Shown: positions 18,168 to 28,371 of the stretch, piece after piece | How the letters are laid out: the number at the start of each line of letters is the position of its first letter | Numbering within the stretch: position 1 is the first letter of the stretch | Assembly (NCBI RefSeq): GCF_006494655.1 | Contig: NZ_VHIM01000001.1 | Coordinates: forward strand, 248,001-312,000 | Length of the DNA stretch: 64,000 bases | Source of the DNA: Arthrobacter agilis | GTDB lineage: Bacteria; Actinomycetota; Actinomycetes; Actinomycetales; Micrococcaceae | Direction of reading: 5' to 3' | Notes under the pieces: generated by a model | Databases searched by the model: none | What the model was told of the DNA's origin: nothing | Seen by the model: only the letters and a program-made list of their open reading frames with translations | Made by a program: the position numbers and the translations under genes

Positions 18168-19684
18168 ATGGCCCTTCTCGACAGACTCCCCTCGCGAATC
18201 CTCACCGCGCGCGGCTGGGGCTTCGTCCTCACCGCCGTCGTCGCCCTGCTGGCGGCTCAGGTGCTCGGGCGCCGCGACCTCCTCTACGTGGGCATCCTCC
18301 TGGTGGCCCTGCCCCTCGCCTCGATCGTCGTCCTCCGGATCGTGAAGCCCAACTTCACCGTGAGCCGCCGCTTCCAGCCGCAGTCGATGGAGATCGGCTC
18401 GACGACGACGGTCACGCTGTCCCTGACGGCCTCCGTGGCGGGCGGCGCCAGCATCTCGATGGAGGAGCGGCTCCCCTCCCGCTTCGGGCAGGCACCGCAC
18501 TTCACCTATCCGTCCCGCAACCCCACGCGCGACGGCGTCTCCCTGTACGAGTACCGGTTGAGGTCGGCCTCCCGCGGGGTCTACGACATCGGCCCCGTGA
18601 CGGCCGAGTTCACCGACCCCTTCGGCCTCGGCATGTCCCGCCACGAGCTCGGCGCCACCGACGCCCTCGTGGTCACTCCGGCCCCGTGGACCTCCTGGCC
18701 ACCGCGCTGTCCGGCTCCCGCGGCAACGACGGACTGGCGGCCACGCGCCGTCAGGCGAATCCCAGCGATGACGACGTCATGACACGCGAGTACCGGCATG
18801 GCGACTCGATGCGCCGGGTGCACTGGGCGGCCACGGCCCGCCACAGCGAACTCATGGTGCGGCAGGAGGAATCCGTCACGACGCCACAGGCCACGCTGCT
18901 GATGGACCAGCGCCATCACAGTTTCAACACGGGCTTCAGCGCAGCGTTCGGGACGGACGGCAGCGGGCTCTCCACCTCCCCCACCTTCGAGTGGGCCGTC
19001 ACAGCCGTGATGTCCGTCAGCGCCCACCTGCTGGAACGGAACTACGCCCTGCGCTTCCTCGACCAGCAGGGCGCACCCGCACTGCTGCACTCCCCGTCGG
19101 CGCCCTTCCCCACCGAGGAGGAGCACCACGGTCCGGGAGCCGTGGCGGGCATCGCCGAGGGCCTCGCGGCTTTGGAGCTCGCTCCCGAGTCGGGCCGGCG
19201 CGGGCAGGCCGAGGAGCATGCGGGCAGCACCGTGGTGCGGGCCGGCGAGGCGGCACGGTCCGCGGCACGCCGCGTCCGTCGGACGACGGCGGAGACGGCA
19301 CAGGCCGCGCCGCACGCCGCCTTCGGCGACGATCTCCTGGACAAGCTCGTCGCCACCCGTCACCGCGGCCCGCTCATAGCCCTGCTCGGCATGATCACCC
19401 TCGAGGAGGCGCGCTCCCTGGCATCGGCCTCCGACTACGGCTCCGTGTCCTACGCGATCCTCGTCTGCGAGCGGCCCGCCGATGCCCGGCGCCAGCTCGA
19501 GATCCTCCGGAACGCCGGCTGGCATGCCTCGGCAGCTTCCGCCGCAGCGTCCCTCCCCGCCGTGTGGGCCGGGCTGGAGAGCATGGTGGGCGGCGCGTCG
19601 ACGTCGTCGTCCGCGCCCGGCGGCGGGCAGTCCGCGGGAACGTCCCGCACCGCCCATGACACCACCTCCAGGGGAACCGCATGA
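18168..19684 (+). pseudogene. DUF58 domain protein with a single-base frameshift
   Basis: The frame opens at ATG 18168 with two N-terminal membrane helices and a DUF58 beginning. It goes out of register near 18684: codons up to CCG 18684-18686 belong to one frame, and the conserved continuation starts with GTG 18686 in the -1 frame (VDLLATALSG...). The DUF58 core motif TREYRHGDSMRRVHWAATAR lies in the second frame, which ends at TGA 19682-19684 with an ATGA overlap to the next gene. One missing base in the C-run at 18682-18685 would restore a protein of about 505 residues. No canonical -1 slippery heptamer is present. This is either a real inactivating mutation or an assembly error. The role is unknown but coupled to MoxR and TgpA. 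Confidence 0.85.
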
Positions 19685-22128
19685 CCTCGACCCTGTCCCG
19701 TCCGGCGCCTGCCCCTCCGCAGGAGCGCTCACCGGCCTCCCGCAGCGCCGTCGCCGCTCCCTGGCACTGGGCCGTGACCGGGGCCGCGCTCCTCGCGGTG
19801 CTCGCTGCCGCGACCAGCCTGAACGGCGTGGTCGAGCCGTGGGCGTGGCTGCTGCCCACCCTCCGGACGCTCGTCCCCGTGCTCCTGGCGATGGCGGTGA
19901 GCCGGACCCTCCGGCTGAACAGTCTGATCACCGCCCTGGTGGGCGTGCTCGCGCTCGTCGGCTCCCTCACCGCCCAGTTCTTCCCGCGCGAGAGCATCCT
20001 GGGCCTCGTACCGGGCCCGGGGAGCTCGCTCGAGCTGCAGCGCCTCCTAGGGCAGGCGGAGGAGACGGTGGTCTCGCAGGTGGCGCCGGTCCTCCCCAGC
20101 GCGGGCATCTTCCTGGTGATCTGCGCAGCGCTGGGGCTCGTCGCGATCGTCGTCGACACCTTCTCCACGAGCATGAGGATGCCCGCCGCCAGCGGATTCG
20201 CTCTGGTTCTGGTCATGGTCTCGCCCGCGATCGTGAAGCCCGACGGCGTGGGCATGTTCGCCTTCGTCGTCACCGTGCTGGCCTTCCTGCTGCTCCTCGC
20301 CGTCGCCCAGTGGCGCGAGAACCGCATCGCGTCGGGCGGCGCGCGCGCATCGTCGGGTTTCGCGGGCAGGAGCGCGATCATCGGCGCGGCCGCACTCGCC
20401 GTGACGGTGATCCTGCCCCTGTTCGTGCCCGGCTTCAACTCCGGTGCCTTCCCGCAGGGCGCGCGGCTCAACGTGTGGGGCAACGCCACCGGCCTCAACC
20501 CGGCCGTGACGCTCGGGAACGACCTGCGGAACCCGACGGGCTTCGGGCGGATCACCTACGCGACGAATTCGAGCACACCCGTCTATCTGCGCGCCGTGAC
20601 ACTGGAGGACTTCGGCGGCCGGCGCTGGGAACCGAACCAGCGGATCAACGACCGGGAGACGGGTGTCGCGGAGCTCGGCACCGAACTCGGCGTACCGGCC
20701 GACGCTCCCGCCCGCACCACCGTGTTCACCGAGATCACCACGCAGAGCTACGCGAGCCCGTGGCTGCTCTCGCCCTATGCTCCGGTGGGCGTCTCGAACC
20801 TCAGGGGCACCTGGGCGTGGGATCCGTCCAATCTCTCGGTCCTCGCGACCGACGGCGGCTCCACCGCGCGTCAGGAGTACGTGGTGGAGAGCCGCTCCGC
20901 GAGCCTCACGCGCGAGGGGCTCGGCGCCATCGGGCCGTCCGACCCCGACGCCGTCCCGGAGATCTTCACCGAGCTGCCGAACGACACCCCGGAGATCGTC
21001 CGGACGCGCACGGAGGAGATCGCGGGCGCCTTCGTTAACCCCTACGACAAGGCGCTGGCCATCCAGAACTATCTGCGCGGACCGGAGTTCACCTACTCCG
21101 TCGAGGCACCGGTGGACGGCGGGTACGACGGCAGCAGCATGGATGTGATGGCCCGATTCCTCGAGTCCAAGTCCGGGTACTGCGTGCACTATGCCGGGAC
21201 CATGGCGGTCATGGCCCGCGCAGCCGGCATCCCCAGCAGGGTGGCGGTCGGCTACACGCCCGGCAGCCCCACGGGCGGCACCGAGGCCGGCCCCGAGGAC
21301 ACGGAGCTGAACGAGTTCGTCGTCGACTCGCGCAATGCGCACGCCTGGCCGGAACTGTACTTCGAGGGTGTGGGCTGGGTGCAGTTCGAACCGACTCCGT
21401 CGCGCGGCGTGGTGCCCGGGTACGCGCAGCAGGCCTTCTCACCCGTGGGACCCCGCGCCGATGACGGCGACGCCCTGAATCCCGGCGGGATCCGGGACCC
21501 GTCCGGGGACACGGACGCCTCGGCCGAGGCGACGGACGAGGCCGAGAGTCCCGGTGCTCTCGGCCGGCGCGACGGCGCACGTCCCCTCACGGGGCTGCTC
21601 GCCCTCGCGGGGATCGCTGTCCTCGGGCTTCTCCCGCTCCTGCTCCGGGGCACCCGCACCCGCTCCCGGAGGCGCGCCGTCCAGCTGACCGAGAGCGCCG
21701 CCGGCCGCGAGGGCGCCGCTGGCATCGGGGGCGCGGCCACCGCGGCGTGGGCGGAGACCACCGAGATCGCCGGCGACTACGGCTACCCGCTGGAGCCGAC
21801 GGATACGCCGCGGATCTTCGCGGGACGGCTCGCCGCTTCGGCCGAGCTCACGGCCGAACCCGTCCGCTCCCTCGCGAGGCTGCGGACGGCCTACGAGTAC
21901 GAGGAGTACGCGGAGCAGGGCCTGCCCGCGGCTGACGCCGCCCCCGGCAGGGCGGACCAGGGCGGTCGGCCCGTGACCGTGTCGACGCGACCGGCCACCG
22001 CTGCCCGCTGGCAGGACGTCGACACGGTCACCCGCGCCCTGCGCAGCAGCAGTTCCCTGGCCACCCGGCTCCGTGCGCGCCTCTTCCCGCAGTCGCTACT
22101 CAACCGGTTCACGGGCGGTCGGCACTGA
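19681..22128 (+). CDS. TgpA-type membrane transglutaminase-like protein
   Basis: The 815-residue protein begins with a cluster of membrane helices (residues about 20-260). A periplasm-facing transglutaminase-like domain follows with catalytic Cys501 in SGYCVHYAG and His554 in NAHAWPEL. The third residue falls in WVQFEPTPS, where glutamate replaces the aspartate seen in many relatives. A further membrane helix near residue 640 and a cytoplasmic DUF4129-like tail complete it. Start ATG 19681 overlaps the DUF58 stop. The MoxR-DUF58-TgpA set is presumed to act on the cell envelope; the substrate is unknown. Confidence 0.9.
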   Translation: MTSTLSRPAPAPPQERSPASRSAVAAPWHWAVTGAALLAVLAAATSLNGVVEPWAWLLPTLRTLVPVLLAMAVSRTLRLNSLITALVGVLALVGSLTAQFFPRESILGLVPGPGSSLELQRLLGQAEETVVSQVAPVLPSAGIFLVICAALGLVAIVVDTFSTSMRMPAASGFALVLVMVSPAIVKPDGVGMFAFVVTVLAFLLLLAVAQWRENRIASGGARASSGFAGRSAIIGAAALAVTVILPLFVPGFNSGAFPQGARLNVWGNATGLNPAVTLGNDLRNPTGFGRITYATNSSTPVYLRAVTLEDFGGRRWEPNQRINDRETGVAELGTELGVPADAPARTTVFTEITTQSYASPWLLSPYAPVGVSNLRGTWAWDPSNLSVLATDGGSTARQEYVVESRSASLTREGLGAIGPSDPDAVPEIFTELPNDTPEIVRTRTEEIAGAFVNPYDKALAIQNYLRGPEFTYSVEAPVDGGYDGSSMDVMARFLESKSGYCVHYAGTMAVMARAAGIPSRVAVGYTPGSPTGGTEAGPEDTELNEFVVDSRNAHAWPELYFEGVGWVQFEPTPSRGVVPGYAQQAFSPVGPRADDGDALNPGGIRDPSGDTDASAEATDEAESPGALGRRDGARPLTGLLALAGIAVLGLLPLLLRGTRTRSRRRAVQLTESAAGREGAAGIGGAATAAWAETTEIAGDYGYPLEPTDTPRIFAGRLAASAELTAEPVRSLARLRTAYEYEEYAEQGLPAADAAPGRADQGGRPVTVSTRPATAARWQDVDTVTRALRSSSSLATRLRARLFPQSLLNRFTGGRH

Positions 22129-22129
22129 T

Positions 22130-22154
22130 GGCGGCCTCCGGCGCCGGGGCCGCC
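22130..22154. terminator. Hairpin between convergent tgpA-like and gabD genes
   Basis: GGCGGCC (22130-22136) pairs with GGCCGCC (22148-22154) around a loop that is itself palindromic. It fills the 28-base gap between two convergent genes and can serve both. Confidence 0.5.
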
Positions 22155-22156
22155 GG

Positions 22157-23638
22157 TCAGGAGGCGTACGGGTCCGCAATCCCCACGTACTGCGTGTAGA
22201 GGTACTCCTCGATGCCCTCGGCTCCGCCCTCGCGGCCGAGACCGGACTGCTTGACGCCGCCGAAGGGAGCGGCAGCGTTGGAGACGACGCCTGCATTGAG
22301 GCCCAGCATGCCGGTGTCCAGCCGCTCACCGATCCGCAGTCCGCGGTTGAGGTCGCGGGTGAAGACGTAGGCCACGAGCCCGTACTCGGTATCGTTCGCC
22401 AGCTCCACGGCCTCGTCCTCGGTGCTGAAGGTGATGATGGGAGCTACCGGCCCGAAGATCTCTTCCTGCATGATGCGCGCGGACCGCGGGACGTCCGTCA
22501 GGACCGTGGCCTGGTAGAAGTAGCCGTCCCCCGTGACCGGCGCGCCACCCGTGACGGTGCGTGCACCGTCCCCGACCGCCGCGGTGACGAGGTCGTGCAC
22601 CTTGTCACGGCTCTTCCGGTCGATCAGCGGCCCGAGCTTCGAGGACTCCTCGGTGCCGCGCGCGGGGGTCATGGCCTCCATCCGCCCTGCGAGTGCCGTG
22701 GCGAACTCCTCCGCCACGGACTCGTGGACGATGAACCGGTTGGCCGCCGTGCAGGCCTCGCCCATGTTGCGGAGCTTGGCGAGCATGGCGCCGTCGACGG
22801 CCGCGTCGAGGTCGGCGTCCTCGAACACCACGAAGGGTGCGTTGCCGCCGAGTTCCATGGACGTCCGCAGCACGTTCTTCGACGCCGCCGCCAGCAGGCT
22901 GCGACCCACGGGCGTGGAACCCGTGAAAGAGAGCTTCCGCAGGCGCGGGTCCTCGATGAGGGGTCCGGTGACATCACCCGCCGTCGTGGTGTTCACGATG
23001 TTGAGGACACCCGCCGGCAGGCCCGCCTCCTGGAGGACGGTCGCGAACAGCGACGACGTGAGGGGCGTGAGGTTGGCAGGCTTGAGCACCATGGTGCAGC
23101 CCGCGGCGATCGCCGGCGCGATCTTGCGCGTGGCCATCGCGAGGGGGAAGTTCCACGGCGTGATGAGCAGGCACGGCCCCACCGGCTTCTTGCTGACGAG
23201 CAGCCTCGACTTGCCGTCCGGTGCCATCGAGTAGCGCCCGTTGGCCCGGACCGCCTCCTCCGAGAACCAGCGGAGGAACTCGGCACCGTAGGTCACCTCG
23301 CCGCGGGCTTCGGCCAGCGGCTTGCCCATCTCCAGGGTCATGAGGAGCGCGAACTCGTCGGCGCGCGCGATGACCAGGTCGAAGGCCCGGCGGAGAATCT
23401 CCCCGCGTTCGCGCGGTGCGGTGCGGGCCCAATCGGCCTGGGCGGCGACGGCGGCGTCGAGCGCGGCCATCCCGTCCTCGGGCGTCGCGTCGGCGAGGGT
23501 CAGCAGGGTGCTGCCGGTCGCCGGGTCCTCGACGTCGAAGGTGGCCCCGGACGACGACGGCCGCCAGTCACCACCGATCAGCAGGCCCGTGGGGACCTTC
23601 TCGAGGACGGCCTTCTCCTGGTCGGCTGTGACAGCCAT
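22157..23638 (-). CDS. gabD: NAD(P)-dependent succinate-semialdehyde dehydrogenase
   Basis: Aldehyde dehydrogenase superfamily, 493 residues. Family marks are PWNFPLAMATRKIAPAIAAG, FTGSTPVGR, the catalytic glutamate in MELGGNAPFVV and the catalytic cysteine in NMGEACTAANRF, ending with the conserved PFGGVKQSGLGREGG. These fit the GabD branch, which oxidises succinic semialdehyde to succinate in GABA breakdown; another short aldehyde is possible. ATG 23636-23638 is preceded by AAGGAG with seven-base spacing, which decides it over the in-frame start 57 bases upstream. No GABA transaminase gene is adjacent. Confidence 0.88.
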   Translation of the reverse strand: MAVTADQEKAVLEKVPTGLLIGGDWRPSSSGATFDVEDPATGSTLLTLADATPEDGMAALDAAVAAQADWARTAPRERGEILRRAFDLVIARADEFALLMTLEMGKPLAEARGEVTYGAEFLRWFSEEAVRANGRYSMAPDGKSRLLVSKKPVGPCLLITPWNFPLAMATRKIAPAIAAGCTMVLKPANLTPLTSSLFATVLQEAGLPAGVLNIVNTTTAGDVTGPLIEDPRLRKLSFTGSTPVGRSLLAAASKNVLRTSMELGGNAPFVVFEDADLDAAVDGAMLAKLRNMGEACTAANRFIVHESVAEEFATALAGRMEAMTPARGTEESSKLGPLIDRKSRDKVHDLVTAAVGDGARTVTGGAPVTGDGYFYQATVLTDVPRSARIMQEEIFGPVAPIITFSTEDEAVELANDTEYGLVAYVFTRDLNRGLRIGERLDTGMLGLNAGVVSNAAAPFGGVKQSGLGREGGAEGIEEYLYTQYVGIADPYAS

Positions 23639-23774
23639 GCTGAGCTCCTTCGCGACGGTGGCGGGACGCGGTCCCGCGGGTACTTTCCACGTCACGCTAA
23701 TCCGCTGCGCGAACGAGTGTCCACTGCAGGGTGCACGGCGGATCCGTACTGCTGCTGGACGAATGCACAGCGCG

Positions 23775-24782
23775 TCAGCGGGCGGCGATCACCGCGGCGT
23801 ACAGCTCGCGCTTGCTCACCTGGCTGTTGGCCGCGACCGCGGCAACGGCGTCCTTGAGCCTCATCCCGCTCTCGATCAGCGATGTCACCTGGGCCACGTG
23901 GTCCTCCGGCCGGGTGGGAGGGGTGTCCGGCGCGCCGGCGACCACGACGGCGATCTCGCCGCGCACCTCGACGGCCTGCGCCCACTGCAGCAGCTCCAGG
24001 AGCGAGCCCCGGACCACCTGCTCGTGCACCTTTGTCAGTTCGCGTGCCACCGCTGCGGGACGCTCGGAGCCGAAGGCCTGCTGCAGGGAGCGCAGCATCG
24101 GTTCCAGGCGGTGGGGAGCCTCGAAGAACACCATGGTGCGCCGCTCGGCGGCGAGGTCGGCGAGCCGGCCCGAGCGGACCCCCGGCTTGCGCGGCAGGAA
24201 ACCCTCGAAACAGAACCTGTCCGTCGGCAGGCCCGAGAGCGCGAGAGCGGCGAGCACCGCGGACGCCCCCGGTACCGCGGTCAGGTCGAGGCCCTCGGCC
24301 ACGGCCGCCTCCACGAGGCGGTAGCCGGGATCGGAGACCGACGGCATGCCGGCGTCGGTCACCATGAGCAGCGTGGCGCCGTCGCGCACGAGGTCGAGGA
24401 GTTCGGGGGTGCGCTCGGCCTCGTTGTGCTCGTGGTAGCTGATGACCCGGCCCGTGACCGTCACGCCGAGGGCCTGGACCAGCCGGTGCAGGCGGCGCGT
24501 GTCCTCGGCCGCGACGACGTCGGCCGTGGCGAGCAGCCCGACCAGACGCTCGGTGGCGTCGCCCATGTTGCCGATAGGGGTCGCGGCGAGGACGATCCGG
24601 CCGCGGCCGCTGCCGTCACCGGCCGTTCCGCGGTAGGCGGGGATCGGGGGTCGCGCCTCAGGCCGCTCCACGGTCCCGTCCATCGTGTCGTCCTCGACGT
24701 CGGGCGGGGTCGCGCGCCCGGTGCTTTCGGGGTGGGCTCCGCCGGGCAGGTCCGTGGGCGTGGTGTCGTCTGGCTGATTCAC
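23775..24782 (-). CDS. rsmI: 16S rRNA (cytidine(1402)-2'-O)-methyltransferase
   Basis: Tetrapyrrole-methylase-fold enzyme that 2'-O-methylates C1402 in the ribosomal P-site. Core motifs are LAATPIGNMGDAT, AAEDTRR, SYHEHNE, VTDAGMPSVSDPG and VPGASAVLAAL. An acidic, disordered N-terminal extension of about 60 residues precedes the domain, giving 335 residues from a GTG start (24780-24782). A later start would remove the extension. It diverges from the protein mannosyltransferase gene, an arrangement shared with mycobacteria. Confidence 0.93.
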   Translation of the reverse strand: MNQPDDTTPTDLPGGAHPESTGRATPPDVEDDTMDGTVERPEARPPIPAYRGTAGDGSGRGRIVLAATPIGNMGDATERLVGLLATADVVAAEDTRRLHRLVQALGVTVTGRVISYHEHNEAERTPELLDLVRDGATLLMVTDAGMPSVSDPGYRLVEAAVAEGLDLTAVPGASAVLAALALSGLPTDRFCFEGFLPRKPGVRSGRLADLAAERRTMVFFEAPHRLEPMLRSLQQAFGSERPAAVARELTKVHEQVVRGSLLELLQWAQAVEVRGEIAVVVAGAPDTPPTRPEDHVAQVTSLIESGMRLKDAVAAVAANSQVSKRELYAAVIAAR

Positions 24783-24852
24783 GGCTCAAGCCTAGCTGTC
24801 ACGGCCGGTCCGGCTGCCCGGTCCTGCCCGGCACCGCCGGTAGCATGACAGG

Positions 24853-26484
24853 GTGAGCCACACCGCCGTCCGACCGCGAGGGAGCGTCCCCGGCGACGGC
24901 GGTTTCTGGATCCTCCCGCCCGGCCGCGCCTTCTCGCTCGACGCCCTCACTCTCCGCCTGCTCGGCGCGGCATCGCCGGGCGGCCCACTTCGCTGGATCC
25001 TCCCCCTCGCGATGGCCGTGATCGGCGGGCTCCTGCGCTTCGTACGGCTCGGCGAGCCGGGCTCGCTCGTGTTCGACGAGACGTACTACGTCAAGGACGC
25101 CTACTCGATGCTGCAGTCGGGCTACGAGCGGGAATGGCCCGAGGACGCCAACGACTCGTTCAACGCCGGCACCCCGGATGTCCTGCTGGACACGCCCAAC
25201 TACGTGGTGCATCCGCCGGTCGGCAAGTGGATGATCGCCTTCGGGATGCTGCTCTTCGGCTCGGACAACAGCTTCGGCTGGCGCTTCTCCGCCGCCCTCG
25301 TGGGCACGCTCTCGGTCCTGCTGCTCGCGTTCGTCGCCCAGCGCCTGTTCGGCTCGCCCCTCCTGGGCGCGGCGGCCGGGCTCCTCCTTGCGATCGACGG
25401 CCATCACCTCGTCGAGTCCCGGACGTCCCTGCTCGACATCTTCCTGAGTTTCTGGCTCCTCGCGTCCTTCGCAGCGCTCCTGCTCGATCGCGACGACGGC
25501 CGCCGTCGGCTGGCCCGCCGGCTCGCACGGCTCGCGGACAGGGGCGACGGCGGCATCCCCTCGACATCGGCCCTGGCCTACGGTCCGTTCCTCGGGCTCC
25601 GGCCGTGGCGGCTGGCTGCAGGCGTCTGCCTGGGGCTGGCGCTCGGCACCAAATGGTCGGCGCTGCCGTTCATCGCAGCCTTCGGCCTGCTGACCGTCGC
25701 CTGGGACATGAGTGCCCGGCGCATCGCCGGCGTGCACCACTGGGTCCTGGGCGGCGCCGTGAAGGACGGCCTGCTCGCCTTCGTCGCCGTCGTCCCCGTG
25801 GCGCTGCTGACGTACCTCGCGACGTGGACAGGCTGGTTCCTCTCCGAGGACGCCTATGACCGGGCGTGGGCGGAGCAGAACCCGTCGGACTCCTGGGGAT
25901 GGCTCCCGGAGGCGCTGCGGTCGCTGGCCGAATACCACCGGAGCGCCTACACCTTCCACCAGGGGCTCGGCTCCGACCACCCCTACGAAGCCAGCGCCTG
26001 GTCCTGGCTCGTGATGGGGCGGCCCACGTCGTTCTACTACGAGAAGCCCTCCGGCTGCGGAACCGACGCCTGCTCGCAGGCCGTGACCGTGCTCGGCAAT
26101 CCCCTCATCTGGTGGAGCGCCGCACTCTCGCTGCTCGTCCTCCTGTTCTGCTGGATCGGGCGCCGCGACTGGCGAGCCGCAGTGATCCTGACGGGTGTCG
26201 CCGCAGGCTACCTCCCCTGGTTCCTCTACCCGGAGCGCACCACGTTCTACTTCTACGCTGTGGCGTTCGAGCCGTACCTCGTCCTCTCGCTCGTGTACTC
26301 CCTCGGCCTCGTGCTGGGCCGCCCCGACGCGAGCCGGGGGCGGAGACGCCGGGGTATCGTGCTGGTGGGGATCTTCCTGGCTGCCGCCGTCGCGCTCTCG
26401 GCCTACTTCCTGCCCATCTGGACGGCCGAGATCATCCCCTACGAGCAGTGGCGCATGCGCATGTGGCTGCCGAGCTGGATCTAG
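24853..26484 (+). CDS. pmt: Dolichyl-phosphate-mannose--protein mannosyltransferase (Pmt)
   Basis: Polytopic membrane enzyme transferring mannose from polyprenyl-phosphate mannose to Ser/Thr of secreted proteins during export. The 543-residue protein has about ten membrane helices; the first external loop contains the conserved acidic pair in VFDETYYVKDAYSM, and HPPVGKWMIAFGM and IDGHHLVESRTSLLD are further family blocks. Translation starts at GTG 24853. It diverges from rsmI and is followed by an acyl-CoA ligase gene after 38 bases. Confidence 0.92.
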   Translation: MSHTAVRPRGSVPGDGGFWILPPGRAFSLDALTLRLLGAASPGGPLRWILPLAMAVIGGLLRFVRLGEPGSLVFDETYYVKDAYSMLQSGYEREWPEDANDSFNAGTPDVLLDTPNYVVHPPVGKWMIAFGMLLFGSDNSFGWRFSAALVGTLSVLLLAFVAQRLFGSPLLGAAAGLLLAIDGHHLVESRTSLLDIFLSFWLLASFAALLLDRDDGRRRLARRLARLADRGDGGIPSTSALAYGPFLGLRPWRLAAGVCLGLALGTKWSALPFIAAFGLLTVAWDMSARRIAGVHHWVLGGAVKDGLLAFVAVVPVALLTYLATWTGWFLSEDAYDRAWAEQNPSDSWGWLPEALRSLAEYHRSAYTFHQGLGSDHPYEASAWSWLVMGRPTSFYYEKPSGCGTDACSQAVTVLGNPLIWWSAALSLLVLLFCWIGRRDWRAAVILTGVAAGYLPWFLYPERTTFYFYAVAFEPYLVLSLVYSLGLVLGRPDASRGRRRRGIVLVGIFLAAAVALSAYFLPIWTAEIIPYEQWRMRMWLPSWI

Positions 26485-26522
26485 TCCGGCTCACGAATCC
26501 CTCGGAACGAAAGCGAGCACCG

Positions 26523-28358
26523 GTGCGCGAAGCCATCACGGAACTCCTGGTCGACCTCCCGTCCACCAGCAACATCACGGACCTCCTCCTCCGGACGCAC
26601 GACGCCGATCCGCAGCGGGCGCTGTACGCCCTGCGGTCCGGGAGTGGCTGGAAGGACCTCTCCGCGGCAGCCTTCCTGCAGCAGGTCTCGGCTCTCGCGA
26701 AGGGCCTCATCGCCCAGGGGGTCCGTCCCGGCGACGCCGTCGCCGTCCTGTCCGCGACGCGGTACGAGTGGACCCTCGCCGACGTCGCCATCTGGTTCGC
26801 CGGCGCCGTCACCGTGCCCATCTACGAGACGTCCTCCGCGCACCAGGTGGCCTGGATCCTCGAGGACGCCCAGCCCGGCGTCGTGCTCGTCGAGAATGCC
26901 GGCAAGGCGGAGATCGTCCTCGACGCCGCAGGCCGCGCCGGCCGCCTCGACACGACCGCCGTCGTCCTCCTGACGCGCGCTCCCCAGGAGGGGGTCTCGA
27001 CCCTCGCCTCCCTCGAGGACGCCGGTGCTGACGTCACCGACGAGCGGCTGGCGGCTGCCCGCACCTCGCGTGTGCTCGCCGACGCCGCGTCCATCGTGTA
27101 CACCTCGGGCACCACGGGCCGCCCGAAGGGCTGCGTCATCACGCACGCCAACTTCGCGTTCTTCGCGGTCAACACCCTCGACTTCCTGCCCGAGTTCCTG
27201 AAGCAGGAGAACGCGCGCACCCTGATGTTCCTTCCCCTGGCGCACGTCCTCGCACGCGCGGTCCAGGTGGTCTGCTTCACCGGCGGCATCACGCTCGCGC
27301 ATTCCGGCTCCGCATCGCAGCTGCTCGAGGACCTCCAGACGTTCCGCCCGACCTTTCTCCTGGCCGTGCCGCGCATCTTCGAGAAGATCCACGCGACCGC
27401 CGGACAGCGCGCGGCCGACGCCGGCAAGGGCCGCCTCTTCGGCGCCGCCGAGCGCACCGCCGTCGCCTACTCCCGCGCCGTCGACGCGAGGGGACGCGGC
27501 GGCCGGGGGCCCTCCCCCGCCCTGCGCGCCGCACACTCCCTGTTCGATCGCCTCGTGTACCCGCGGCTTCGCGCCGTGTTCGGCGGCGAGGTCACCTACA
27601 CCGTGTCTGGCGCCAGTCCGCTGAGCCCGCACCTCGCCCACTTCTTCCGCGGGGCGGGCATCATGATCCAGGAGGGCTACGGCCTCACCGAGAGCACCGC
27701 GCCGTGCACCGTGAACACCGTGGCGCTCACCCGGGTGGGCTCCGTCGGCATCCCGATGCCCGGCACGAGCATCAGGCTCGACGACGACGGCGAGGTGCTG
27801 GCCCGGGGAACAAGCATCTTCGCCGGGTACCACCGCAACGAGTCCGCGACCGCCGAGGCCTTCACCGCCGACGGCTACTTCCGCACGGGCGACCTCGGCA
27901 CCCTCGACGAGGACGGCTTCCTCACGATCACGGGCCGCAAGAAGGATCTCCTGGTGACGGCCGGCGGCAAGAACGTCGCGCCCGGCCCCCTCGAGGAGAA
28001 GCTGCGCGAGAGCCCGCTCGTGTCGCAGGCCGTGGTCGTGGGCGAGGGCAGGCCGTTCATCGGCGCGCTCCTCAGCCTCGACCGGGAGGCACTGGCGCCG
28101 TGGAGTGCCGCGCACGCGAAACCGGGTCTGACCATCGGGCAGGCGGCGCGGGACGCCGATGTCCTGGCCGAGCTGCAGACGGCGGTCGACACCGCCAACG
28201 CGACGGTGTCCCGCGCGGAACAGATCCGCCGGTTCACGGTTCTCGACGTCGAGTTCACGGTGGAGTCCGGGCACCTGACGCCGACGCTGAAGCTGAAACG
28301 GTCCGCCGTCGTCGCCGACCACGCGGCGGCGCTCGACGAGCTCTACGGGAGGCGCTGA
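26523..28358 (+). CDS. Long-chain fatty acid--CoA ligase (AMP-binding family)
   Basis: Activates a fatty acid to its acyl-CoA through an acyl-AMP. The 611-residue protein contains the AMP-binding signature IVYTSGTTGRPKG, the GYGLTES motif, YFRTGDLG and the lysine-containing GRKKDLLVTAGGKNVAP hinge. It belongs to the FadD15/long-chain type, with the typical C-terminal half. Start GTG 26523 lies 38 bases after the pmt stop; the frame is open much further upstream but only as antisense-like overlap with pmt. Its substrate is not evident. Confidence 0.9.
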   Translation: MREAITELLVDLPSTSNITDLLLRTHDADPQRALYALRSGSGWKDLSAAAFLQQVSALAKGLIAQGVRPGDAVAVLSATRYEWTLADVAIWFAGAVTVPIYETSSAHQVAWILEDAQPGVVLVENAGKAEIVLDAAGRAGRLDTTAVVLLTRAPQEGVSTLASLEDAGADVTDERLAAARTSRVLADAASIVYTSGTTGRPKGCVITHANFAFFAVNTLDFLPEFLKQENARTLMFLPLAHVLARAVQVVCFTGGITLAHSGSASQLLEDLQTFRPTFLLAVPRIFEKIHATAGQRAADAGKGRLFGAAERTAVAYSRAVDARGRGGRGPSPALRAAHSLFDRLVYPRLRAVFGGEVTYTVSGASPLSPHLAHFFRGAGIMIQEGYGLTESTAPCTVNTVALTRVGSVGIPMPGTSIRLDDDGEVLARGTSIFAGYHRNESATAEAFTADGYFRTGDLGTLDEDGFLTITGRKKDLLVTAGGKNVAPGPLEEKLRESPLVSQAVVVGEGRPFIGALLSLDREALAPWSAAHAKPGLTIGQAARDADVLAELQTAVDTANATVSRAEQIRRFTVLDVEFTVESGHLTPTLKLKRSAVVADHAAALDELYGRR

Positions 28359-28371
28359 CCCTCCCGCCGGT

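Noticed and set aside
18680..18690. Programmed -1 frameshift in the DUF58 gene
   Set aside because: The site G-GCC-CCG is not a slippery heptamer of the X-XXY-YYZ type and no clear downstream pseudoknot was seen.
22073..23857. 594-codon open frame antisense to gabD
   Set aside because: Shadow frame; arginine/glycine-rich without a domain.
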